DNA of 16,224 bases from positions 1-16,224 of the forward strand of contig JAFMQP010000036.1 in assembly GCA_017354575.1 (NCBI GenBank). The letters run 5' to 3'. The position numbers and the translations under genes are program-made. The notes under the pieces were generated by a model. The model ran no database searches. It was not told the DNA's origin and was given only the letters and a program-made list of their open reading frames with translations. Source of the stretch: Acidothermales bacterium (GTDB lineage Bacteria; Actinomycetota; Actinomycetes; Streptosporangiales; WHST01). Positions 5,073 to 11,203 of the stretch are shown here, piece by piece. Positions within the stretch are counted from its first letter, which is position 1; every line of letters begins with the position of its first letter.

Positions 5073-5911
5073 TCGTAGAAGCCGCGGCCCGACTTCCGGC
5101 CCAGCTCGCCCGCCTCGACCATCCGGGTGACGATCTCGGGCGGGAAGAACTTCGGGTCCGCGGTCTCCCGCCATACGTTGAGGCTCGCGTGCCGCAGCAC
5201 GTCCACGCCGGTGAGGTCGGTCGTCGCGAGCGGGCCCATCGCGTGGCCGAAGCCGAGCCTGCACGCCGTGTCGATGTCCTCCGCGGACGCGACACCGGCC
5301 TCGTAGAGCCGTACGGCCTCCATCGCCAGGGCGCAGATGAGCCGGGTCGTGACGAACCCGCCGACGTCGCGGTTCACGACGACGCAGGTCTTGCCGACGC
5401 CCTCGGCGTACTCCCGCGCGCGGCGCAGCGTCGCGTCGCTCGTCCGGCGGCCGCGGACGAGCTCGCACAGCGCCATCATCGGCACCGGCGAGAAGAAGTG
5501 CGTGCCGACGACGTCCTCGGGTCGTTCAGTGGCGGCGGCGATCTGCGTGATCGGTATCGCGCTCGTGTTCGTCGCGAGCAGCGTGCCTTCAGGGCAGATC
5601 CGGTCGAGCGCCGCGAAGACGTCGCGCTTGACGTCGATCTGTTCGAAGACGGCCTCGACGACGATGTCCGCGTCGGCGGCGGCGTCCAGGTCCGTGGTCG
5701 TCGTGATCCGCCCGACGGCGGCATCCGCGTCGGCCTCGGCGACCGTTCCCTTGGCCACGAACCGGTCCAGGCTCTTCCTGACGGCCGCGACGCCGCGCGC
5801 GACCTGCTCGTCGCCGACATCGCGCATCACCACGTCGTGCCCGGCGACCGCCGACACCTGGGCGATGCCGGATCCCATCAACCCCGCACCGACCACCGCG
5901 AGCTTCGCCAC
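5057..5911 (-). CDS. 3-hydroxybutyryl-CoA dehydrogenase family protein
   Basis: The 284-residue single-domain enzyme has the normal length for NAD(P)-dependent 3-hydroxyacyl-CoA dehydrogenases (FadB2/Hbd type), which act in butyryl-CoA and fatty-acid metabolism. Visible features are GAGLMGSG at 8-15, VVEAVFE (84-90), NTSAI (Ser117), His138 in GTHFFSP, Glu150 in CELV, and a C-terminal GRKSGRGFYDY. The usual catalytic-site Asn of GFVxN is Thr189 here (GGFVTTRL), a change I also associate with an actinobacterial clade whose substrate is not established. The GTG start at 5911 follows GGAGG with 4-5 nt spacing, unlike the leaderless genes nearby. It is a paralogue of the protein at 2150-3664. It ends inside the convergent lysine-tail gene. 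Confidence 0.92.
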   Translation of the reverse strand: MAKLAVVGAGLMGSGIAQVSAVAGHDVVMRDVGDEQVARGVAAVRKSLDRFVAKGTVAEADADAAVGRITTTTDLDAAADADIVVEAVFEQIDVKRDVFAALDRICPEGTLLATNTSAIPITQIAAATERPEDVVGTHFFSPVPMMALCELVRGRRTSDATLRRAREYAEGVGKTCVVVNRDVGGFVTTRLICALAMEAVRLYEAGVASAEDIDTACRLGFGHAMGPLATTDLTGVDVLRHASLNVWRETADPKFFPPEIVTRMVEAGELGRKSGRGFYDYSEG

Positions 5912-5996
5912 GTCGCCTCCTCCGCGCCCGTCCGGCGACCAACGATAACGGCCGCCGCCGGGCGCCTCGTCGCTCAGGGTGCGCCGTGTGCGGTGT

Positions 5997-6025
5997 CGCG
6001 TGGAACCGCCGCGCTACTCCACGCG
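5997..6025. repeat. inverted repeat, 8-bp arms (possible operator)
   Basis: Arms CGCGTGGA (5997-6004) and TCCACGCG (6018-6025) are perfect with a 13-bp spacer. The centre-to-centre distance of 21 bp equals two helical turns, as expected for a dimeric regulator binding one face. It sits between two divergent genes, where a terminator is not needed. Confidence 0.45.
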
Positions 6026-6037
6026 CGGTAGGTCCGC

Positions 6038-6069
6038 CGTTCCCCTACGCCCGCACGCGTAGGGGAACG
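6038..6069. repeat. perfect 13-bp stem-loop upstream of the DoxX-like gene
   Basis: Arms CGTTCCCCTACGC (6038-6050) and GCGTAGGGGAACG (6057-6069) pair perfectly around the 6-nt loop CCGCAC. No T-tract follows on either strand. Because flanking genes diverge, it cannot terminate either of them. A regulator site, a leader-RNA structure for the DoxX gene, or a small repeated palindrome are the options. Confidence 0.6.
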
Positions 6070-6154
6070 TTCAGGGCGTTACCCGATTCTCGTGACGCGT
6101 CGCCTTCGTCATCCTCATACGTAGACAGCCGGTATATGACGAGAGGCGATGACA

Positions 6155-6640
6155 ATGACGACCAACGTGCAGGTCCGGCCCACACCCGCGGTCGAGCCGC
6201 CCGTGGGCGACGCGGAGCCGGCGTACATGCGCCAACTCCGCCGATACAGCATCCCGATGCTGCGCATCGCGCTCGGCATCGTGTTCGTGTGGTTCGGGGC
6301 GCTGAAGGTCCTCGACCTCACTCCAGTCGGCGACCTGGTCGCCGGTGCCGTCCCGTGGTTCGACAAGACCTGGTTCGTCCCCGCGCTCGGCGGATTCGAG
6401 GTCGTGGTCGGCCTGCTGCTCATGAGCGGCAGGTGGGTCCGGCTCACCTGCGCCGCGATGATCGCCCACCTGTGCGGCACGTTCATGGTGTATCTCATGG
6501 AGCCGGGTGTCGCCTTCGAGCACGGCAACCCGCTGCTCATGACGATGGCGGGTGAGTTCGTCGCGAAGAACATCGTCCTGATCACCGCGGGGCTGGCCGT
6601 GATGGCATGGTCGGCGCACCGCGCGAGGGGCGCTCGCTGA
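6155..6640 (+). CDS. DoxX-like integral membrane protein
   Basis: The 161-residue protein has a polar N-terminus (1-33) and four predicted membrane helices at about 35-54 (LRIALGIVFVWFGALKVLD), 74-91, 98-115 and 135-152. This is the DoxX-superfamily layout, with a characteristic Arg in helix 1 and a GxxKxxDL-like turn after it. DoxX-type proteins are small inner-membrane proteins linked in some species to quinol/thiol redox or to oxidative-stress complexes; the role here is unknown. Two in-frame ATGs exist (6149 and 6155). The purine-rich GAGAGG at 6141-6146 lies 8 nt from 6155 but only 2 nt from 6149, so 6155 is chosen. It is monocistronic, with a large hairpin 11 bp downstream. DUF417/YkgB-like proteins are a close alternative family. 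Confidence 0.85.
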   Translation: MTTNVQVRPTPAVEPPVGDAEPAYMRQLRRYSIPMLRIALGIVFVWFGALKVLDLTPVGDLVAGAVPWFDKTWFVPALGGFEVVVGLLLMSGRWVRLTCAAMIAHLCGTFMVYLMEPGVAFEHGNPLLMTMAGEFVAKNIVLITAGLAVMAWSAHRARGAR

Positions 6641-6651
6641 GCTCCGCCCGT

Positions 6652-6695
6652 CGGCACCCCGCCACCGGTCCCTCGCGGACCGCGGCGGGGTGCCG
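6652..6695 (+). terminator. large GC-rich hairpin after the DoxX-like gene
   Basis: Outer arms CGGCACCCCGCC (6652-6663) and GGCGGGGTGCCG (6684-6695) pair perfectly over 12 bp. After a small bulge, an inner stem CGGTCC/GGACCG adds 6 bp around a 5-nt loop. It lies 11 bp after the DoxX stop and downstream of convergent murA, so it can serve both. It lacks a U-tract, as many actinobacterial terminators do. Confidence 0.7.
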
Positions 6696-6731
6696 TACGT
6701 CCGTCTCGTCGAGAGCTAGGCCGACTGTACA

Positions 6732-6751
6732 CCTCGCTGACCGAGGCGAGG
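6732..6751 (-). terminator. short hairpin just past murA
   Basis: CCTCGC/GCGAGG arms with an 8-nt loop lie 6 bp beyond the murA stop on its transcribed strand. The stem is short and lacks a U-tract. It may assist the larger hairpin at 6652-6695. Confidence 0.3.
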
Positions 6752-6757
6752 CGGGGC

Positions 6758-8041
6758 TCAGCTCGGGTACGCGTACGGGTCGGGCTCGCGACCCACGTCG
6801 GCGCCGAGCCCGCGGAGCTGCTCGACGAAGGCCGGGTAACCGCGGTCGATGTGGTGGGCGCCGCCCACCGTCGTCTCGCCGTCGGCCACGAGCCCGGCGA
6901 ACACCAGGCCGGCGCCGGCCCTGATGTCGGTCGCCTGCACCGGCGCGCCGGAGAGCCGCTCGCGTCCCCGCACCGCGGCGTGATGGCCGTCGATGTGGAT
7001 GTCAGCGCCGAGCCGGATCATCTCGTTGACGAACATGAACCGCGCCTCGAAGACGTTCTCCGTGATCATCGCCGACCCCTCGCCGACGGCGTTGAGCGCG
7101 ATGACGAGCGGTTGCAGGTCGGTGGCGAACCCCGGGTACGGCAGCGTCACGACGTCCACGGCATGCGGCCGGCCGTCCATCCGCACGCGTACGCCGTCGT
7201 CCTCGACGGTCACGTCGGCCCCGGCGGCCGTGAGCTTCTCCAGCGGCAGGTCCATGTGCTCGGCGCGCGCGCCGCGGATGTGCACGTCGCCGCGGGTGAT
7301 CGCCGCACCGAACGCGAACGTGCTGGCCACGATGCGGTCCGGGACGGTGGCGTGCCGGGTGGGGGCGAGCGCCGAGACGCCCTCGACCTCGATGGTCGAC
7401 GTGCCGGCGCCGCCGATCTTCGCGCCCATCTGCTGCAGCATGTCCGCGATGTCGACGATCTCCGGCTCGCGGGCGGCGTTGTCGATCACCGTCCTGCCCT
7501 CGGCGAGCACGGACGCCATCAGCACGGTCTCGGTGGCGCCGACGCTCGGGAAGTCGAGCACGACGGTCGCCCCGGTGAGACCACCCCGGGCACGCGCGAT
7601 GAGGAAGCCGTGCTCGCTCTCGATCGTCGCGCCCATCCGCTCCAGCCCGGCGATGTGCAGGTCGAGGCCGCGCGACCCGATGGCGTCTCCGCCCGGCAGG
7701 GCCACCCGCGCCTCGCCCGTCCGCGTCAGCAACGGCCCGAGCACGCAGATGGACGCGCGCAACCGCCGGACCAGCTCGTACTCGGCCTCGTTGCCCGGCA
7801 CGGCGGGTACCGTGACGCGCACGGAGCCCGGCATCCGCTCGGTCTTGCAGCCCAGGTGGTCGAGAAGGTCGGCCATGTAGCGGACGTCGAGGATGTCCGG
7901 CACCTCGTCGAGCACCGTGGTGCCCTCGGCGAGCAGAGCCGCCGCCATCAGCTTCAGCACGCTGTTCTTGGCGCCGGTGACCCGCACCTCGCCGTCCAGC
8001 CTCGCGCCTCCCGGTACCCGTATCCGTTCCACCGGCGGCAT
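6758..8041 (-). CDS. murA: UDP-N-acetylglucosamine 1-carboxyvinyltransferase MurA
   Basis: MurA transfers enolpyruvate from phosphoenolpyruvate to UDP-GlcNAc, the first committed cytosolic step of peptidoglycan synthesis. At 427 residues it is full length, with the two-lobed inside-out barrel fold. Key sites are Lys25-Asn26 (TGAKNS), the active-site loop LPGGDAIGSRGLDLHI (115-130), PDRIVASTF (234-242), and Asp308 in PYPGFATDLQP. The loop residue is Asp119 where most bacteria have Cys (Cys115 in E. coli), the same change that makes M. tuberculosis MurA insensitive to fosfomycin. ATG 8041 is the start; no clear Shine-Dalgarno sequence is present. The divergent adenosyltransferase begins 41 bp away, an arrangement shared with M. 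tuberculosis Rv1314c/Rv1315. Confidence 0.98.
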   Translation of the reverse strand: MPPVERIRVPGGARLDGEVRVTGAKNSVLKLMAAALLAEGTTVLDEVPDILDVRYMADLLDHLGCKTERMPGSVRVTVPAVPGNEAEYELVRRLRASICVLGPLLTRTGEARVALPGGDAIGSRGLDLHIAGLERMGATIESEHGFLIARARGGLTGATVVLDFPSVGATETVLMASVLAEGRTVIDNAAREPEIVDIADMLQQMGAKIGGAGTSTIEVEGVSALAPTRHATVPDRIVASTFAFGAAITRGDVHIRGARAEHMDLPLEKLTAAGADVTVEDDGVRVRMDGRPHAVDVVTLPYPGFATDLQPLVIALNAVGEGSAMITENVFEARFMFVNEMIRLGADIHIDGHHAAVRGRERLSGAPVQATDIRAGAGLVFAGLVADGETTVGGAHHIDRGYPAFVEQLRGLGADVGREPDPYAYPS

Positions 8042-8070
8042 GCTACGCGACGGCGTCGGCCCGGCTTGGC

Positions 8071-8076
8071 TAGCCT
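8071..8076 (+). promoter_or_regulatory. candidate -10 box (TAGCCT) of the adenosyltransferase, leaderless
   Basis: TAGCCT is followed by exactly 6 nt and the ATG at 8083, with no Shine-Dalgarno sequence between. The spacing is identical to that at 1904-1909 and 1888-1893. The 41-bp gap leaves no room for a cobalamin riboswitch. Confidence 0.5.
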
Positions 8077-8082
8077 GCCGGC

Positions 8083-8673
8083 ATGGCGCACAAGAAATCG
8101 AGGCTGGTGCTCTCGCAGATCTACACCCGCGTGGGTGATGACGGGACGACCGCGCTGGGCGATATGTCCCGAGTCAGGAAGACCGACCCCCGCGTCGAGG
8201 CGTACGGCGACGTCGACGAGGCCAACTCCACGATCGGGGTGGCGCTGGCACTCGGCGAGCTGCCGGACGCCATGGTGCGGGTGCTGACGCGCGTCCAGAA
8301 CGAGCTGTTCGACGTCGGCGCCGACATCTGCGCGCCCGTCGTGCCCGACCCCGAGTTCCCGCCGCTGCGGATCGACGACGCGTACGTCGAACGCCTGGAG
8401 CGGGACTGCGACACCTTCAACGCCGAGCTGGCCACGCTGCGCAGTTTCGTGCTGCCGGCCGGCACCAAGGGCGCCGCGCTGCTCCACGTCGCCCGCACCG
8501 TGGTCAGGCGGGCCGAGCGGACCTCATGGCAGGCCGTCGCCGTCCACGGCGAGACGATCAACGCGACGCCGGTGGCGTACCTCAACCGGCTGTCCGACCT
8601 GCTGTTCATCCTCGCCCGCGCCGCGAACGCCGAGGCCGGCGACGTGGAATGGGTGCCCGGCGGCGACCGCTGA
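8083..8673 (+). CDS. cob(I)alamin adenosyltransferase, PduO type
   Basis: The 196-residue cytosolic enzyme transfers the adenosyl group of ATP to cob(I)alamin, giving adenosylcobalamin, the cofactor of methylmalonyl-CoA mutase and similar enzymes. PduO-family marks are all present: the ATP-binding N-terminal loop TRVGDDGTTALGD (15-27), EAYGDVDEANS (39-49), VQNELFDVGAD (71-81), the basic helix HVARTVVRRAER (135-146) and YLNRLSDLLFILAR (166-179). It is expected to act as a trimer of helical bundles. ATG 8083 is used because MAHKKSRLVLSQIYTRVGD fits the family N-terminus. No B12 biosynthesis or mutase gene is in the window, so the placement next to murA reflects conserved gene order rather than a pathway operon. 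Confidence 0.96.
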   Translation: MAHKKSRLVLSQIYTRVGDDGTTALGDMSRVRKTDPRVEAYGDVDEANSTIGVALALGELPDAMVRVLTRVQNELFDVGADICAPVVPDPEFPPLRIDDAYVERLERDCDTFNAELATLRSFVLPAGTKGAALLHVARTVVRRAERTSWQAVAVHGETINATPVAYLNRLSDLLFILARAANAEAGDVEWVPGGDR

Positions 8674-8691
8674 CCGCCACCGCGGCCGCAC

Positions 8692-8739
8692 CTTCACACG
8701 ACGAACCCGGCCTTCCCACGCCCTGCAGCTCGTGTGAAG
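8692..8739. repeat. inverted repeat with 10-bp arms in the convergent spacer
   Basis: CTTCACACGA (8692-8701) pairs perfectly with TCGTGTGAAG (8730-8739) across 28 nt. Within the loop, AACCCGG (8704-8710) can pair with CCGGGTT (8741-8747) immediately after the second arm, giving an H-type pseudoknot topology that competes with the hairpin at 8741-8772. Confidence 0.5.
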
Positions 8740-8740
8740 C

Positions 8741-8772
8741 CCGGGTTGATCATGAGAACATGATCAACCCGG
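8741..8772. terminator. perfect 14-bp palindromic hairpin between convergent genes
   Basis: CCGGGTTGATCATG (8741-8754) and CATGATCAACCCGG (8759-8772) pair without mismatch around AGAA. It lies after the adenosyltransferase (68 nt past its stop) and 8 nt past the stop of the DUF2550 gene on the other strand, so it can terminate both. No T-tract is present. A repeated intergenic palindrome (REP-like) is an alternative. Confidence 0.65.
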
Positions 8773-8779
8773 AGCGCCG

Positions 8780-9292
8780 CTAGGTGATGTGGTCGATGTA
8801 GGCGCCCGGGGGCGCGGACTCCAGCCAGGCGAGGAATCCGGTCAGGGCGCCCTCGCTCATGGCCAGCTCCATCTTCCGGCGCCCGGCGCGGATCTCGACG
8901 ACGACGGCGCCGGCGCTCACGGCGAGCGCCTCGGGCCCCTCGGGCTTGCGGCGTTGCCGGACGGTGAGGTCCCGCCGCGACACGACCTCGCGCGGCCGCG
9001 CGGAGAAGCTGAACACGCGGTACCACTTGAGCACGTCGCCCTCGTACCGCGCGACGCCGAGCACCCAGCCGCGCCCGGTCGAGCCGACGGCCCGCCGCAA
9101 CGAGCAGTCGATGGTGCCGTTGCCCCGCAACAGCACCCGGCGGCGTACCGCCAGGACGACGAACGCCAGGACGATCAGCGCGAGCACCGCGACGACGACC
9201 GCGAAGCCGTCGACCGCGAGCGTGCCGATGCGGTGCGCGGCCGCGAGGGCGGACAGCGAAGCACCTCCGGCTGTCTTGCTGCCGCCCGCCAC
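8780..9292 (-). CDS. DUF2550 family membrane-anchored protein
   Basis: A 170-residue protein of unknown function, conserved directly after atpC in actinobacteria (Rv1312 in M. tuberculosis). One membrane helix (VDGFAVVVAVLALIVLAFVV, about 37-56) is followed by a basic stop-transfer RRR and a cytosolic beta-rich domain. The domain carries family landmarks: GRGWVLGVARYEGDVLKWYRVFSFS, a basic SRRDLTVRQRRKPEG segment and a C-terminal ALTGFLAWLESAPPGAY. The start is uncertain. GTG 9292 is used here, but its upstream GGAG is 13 nt away. An in-frame CTG at 9256-9254 has a perfect GGAGGT 6 nt upstream and would give 158 residues, nearer to the M. tuberculosis length. The gene lies 34 bp downstream of atpC, probably in the same transcript. 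Confidence 0.88.
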   Translation of the reverse strand: MAGGSKTAGGASLSALAAAHRIGTLAVDGFAVVVAVLALIVLAFVVLAVRRRVLLRGNGTIDCSLRRAVGSTGRGWVLGVARYEGDVLKWYRVFSFSARPREVVSRRDLTVRQRRKPEGPEALAVSAGAVVVEIRAGRRKMELAMSEGALTGFLAWLESAPPGAYIDHIT

Positions 9293-9326
9293 GCTGGTGC
9301 CCCGTCTCCGGCCTGCCCCGGCGGCC

Positions 9327-9719
9327 CTAGACGTCTTCTCCAGCGGCGCGCAGGCTGGCTCGGGCCCTCCGCACTTCGGCCTGTGCCTCCTCGTCGCCGT
9401 CGGCGGAACCGAGCGCCTCCTCGTACCGGGTGCGCGTCGCCGCCACGTCGACCTCGCTGCCGAGCTCGGCCGACTCCGCGAGGATCGACACGCGGTCGTT
9501 CGCCACCGACAGGAACCCGCCGTGGACGGCCGCGCGGACGATCTCCTCGTCGCTCTCGTCGAGCACCCGTACGACGCCGTCGACGAGCGACCCGAGCACC
9601 GGCTCGTGCTGCGGCAGCACGCCGATGTCGCCGTCGGCGGTCTTCGCGACCACCATGTGGGCGTCACCCGACCAGATCTCGCGCTCGGGCGAGACCAGCT
9701 CCACGTGGAGTTCGGCCAC
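9327..9719 (-). CDS. atpC: ATP synthase subunit epsilon
   Basis: Epsilon is the rotor-stalk regulator of F1 that joins gamma to the c-ring and restrains ATP hydrolysis. The 130-residue protein has the N-terminal beta-sandwich (AELHVELVSPEREIWSGDAHMVV, GDIGVLPQHEPVLGSL at about 30-45, HGGFLSVANDRVSIL at 66-80). A shorter C-terminal helical part (93-127) follows, ending in GEDV. GTG 9719 is preferred over GTG 9725: GGAGGT (9731-9726) is 6 nt from 9719 but abuts 9725, and (M)AELHVELVSPE matches the family start. It is the last ATP synthase gene, about 48 bp after atpD. Confidence 0.97.
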   Translation of the reverse strand: MAELHVELVSPEREIWSGDAHMVVAKTADGDIGVLPQHEPVLGSLVDGVVRVLDESDEEIVRAAVHGGFLSVANDRVSILAESAELGSEVDVAATRTRYEEALGSADGDEEAQAEVRRARASLRAAGEDV

Positions 9720-9767
9720 CAGCACACCTCCGGGGCGGGACGTTCAGGACAAGAGGATAACCGGGCC

Positions 9768-11195
9768 CTACGAGCTCAGCCTCTCGGCGTTCGCCTTGAC
9801 GTCGTCCAGGCCGCCGCAGAGCAGGAACGCCTGCTCAGGCAGGTGGTCGAGCTCGCCGTCACAGAGCGCCTTGAACGACGAGATCGTCTCGTCCAGCGGG
9901 ACGAACGAACCCTCCTGGCCGGTGAACTGCTGCGCCGAGAACATGTTCTGCGACAGGAACCGCTGGATCCGGCGGGCCCGGCCGACGATCACCTTGTCCT
10001 CCTCCGACAGCTCGTCGATACCGAGGATCGCGATGATGTCCTGGAGGTCCTTGTACCGCTGCAGGATCTCCTTGACCCGGCGGGCGACGGCGTTGTGCTC
10101 CTCGCCGACGTACAGCGGGTCGAGGATCCGCGACGTCGACGCCAGCGGGTCGACCGCGGGGAAGATGCCGAGCGCGAACACGTCGCGCGACAGCTCGGTG
10201 GTGGCGTCGAGGTGCGCGAACGTCGTCGCCGGTGCCGGGTCGGTGTAGTCGTCCGCGGGGACGAACACGGCCTGCATGGACGTGATCGCGTGGCCGCGGG
10301 TGGACGTGATCCGCTCCTGCAGCTGGCCCATCTCGTCGGCCAGCGTCGGCTGGTAGCCGACCGCGGACGGCATCCGGCCGAGCAGCGTGGACACCTCGGA
10401 ACCGGCCTGGGTGAAACGGAAGATGTTGTCGATGAACAGCAGCACGTCCTGGCCCTGTACGTCGCGGAAGTACTCCGCCATGGTCAGGGCGCCGAGCGCG
10501 ACGCGCAGCCGGGTGCCGGGCGGCTCGTCCATCTGGCCGAACACGAGGGCGGTGTCGTTGATCACGCCGTCCTCGGTCATCTCCAGGAACAGGTCGTTGC
10601 CCTCACGGGTGCGCTCGCCGACGCCGGCGAACACCGAGGTGCCGCCGAAGTTGCGGGCGACGCGGATGATCATCTCCTTGATGAGCACCGTCTTGCCCAC
10701 GCCCGCGCCGCCGAACAGGCCGATCTTGCCGCCCTGGACGTACGGGGTGAGCAGGTCGATGACCTTCAGGCCGGTGACCAGCATCTCGGTCTTCGGCGCG
10801 AGGTCGACGAACGCAGGCGCCGTGCGGTGGATCGGCCAGCGCTCACCGGACAGGTCGAGGTCCGGGTCGTCCAGGCACCTGCCGAGCACGTTGAACACGT
10901 GCCCCTTGACCTGGTCGCCGACGGGGACGCTGATGGGGGCGCCGGTGTTGCGCACCTCGGTGCCGCGGACCATGCCGTCCTGCGGCTGCATGCAGATCGC
11001 GCGGATCAGGTTGTCGCCGAGGTGCTGCGCGACCTCGAGCGTCAGGGTGTGCGTCTCCCCCAGCAGCTCGACGTCGACCTCGAGGGCCGTGTAGAGCGCC
11101 GGCATCGCCTCCGTGGGGAACTCCACGTCGACGACCGGTCCGATGACCCGTGCGACGCGACCCGTCGCCGTGCCGGTGTCAGCCGTGACAGTCAT
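9768..11195 (-). CDS. atpD: ATP synthase subunit beta
   Basis: Catalytic F1 subunit. The 475-residue protein shows the N-terminal TGRVARVIGPVVDVEFP barrel strand, the P-loop GGAGVGKT (162-169), catalytic Glu194 in GERTREGND, Walker B LLFIDN (252-257), the ERITS region, and DELSEED in the C-terminal domain, which contacts gamma. The ATG at 11195 gives MTVTADTGTATGRVARV, which lines up with Streptomyces AtpD without a gap. An in-frame GTG at 11207, overlapping the atpG stop as GTGA, would add four residues and suggests translational coupling. The Shine-Dalgarno sequence is weak for both. Confidence 0.98.
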   Translation of the reverse strand: MTVTADTGTATGRVARVIGPVVDVEFPTEAMPALYTALEVDVELLGETHTLTLEVAQHLGDNLIRAICMQPQDGMVRGTEVRNTGAPISVPVGDQVKGHVFNVLGRCLDDPDLDLSGERWPIHRTAPAFVDLAPKTEMLVTGLKVIDLLTPYVQGGKIGLFGGAGVGKTVLIKEMIIRVARNFGGTSVFAGVGERTREGNDLFLEMTEDGVINDTALVFGQMDEPPGTRLRVALGALTMAEYFRDVQGQDVLLFIDNIFRFTQAGSEVSTLLGRMPSAVGYQPTLADEMGQLQERITSTRGHAITSMQAVFVPADDYTDPAPATTFAHLDATTELSRDVFALGIFPAVDPLASTSRILDPLYVGEEHNAVARRVKEILQRYKDLQDIIAILGIDELSEEDKVIVGRARRIQRFLSQNMFSAQQFTGQEGSFVPLDETISSFKALCDGELDHLPEQAFLLCGGLDDVKANAERLSS

Positions 11196-11203
11196 ATCGG
11201 TTC

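Larger units (their letters stand above)
5912..6154. other. divergent intergenic region with two inverted repeats
   Basis: These 243 bp separate the dehydrogenase (leftward) and the DoxX-like gene (rightward). I see no credible coding region. Two perfect inverted repeats (5997-6025 and 6038-6069) lie in the middle. A convincing -10/-35 pair for either gene is not apparent; TATATG at 6133-6138 and the CATACGTA stretch near 6117-6124 are AT-richer spots that could hold the DoxX promoter. Confidence 0.6.

Noticed and set aside
2150..5911. Phenylacetate (paa) degradation cluster because of the PaaH-like dehydrogenase
   Set aside because: No PaaABCDE, PaaK, PaaG or PaaZ gene is in the window; the two dehydrogenases are not in one operon.
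6064..6100. ECF-sigma promoter starting with GGAAC before the DoxX-like gene
   Set aside because: No CGTT/GTT-type -10 lies at 16-17 bp. The GGAAC is part of the perfect inverted repeat.
8042..8082. Cobalamin riboswitch upstream of the adenosyltransferase
   Set aside because: Only 41 bp separate it from divergent murA, far too little for a B12 riboswitch, and the gene looks leaderless.
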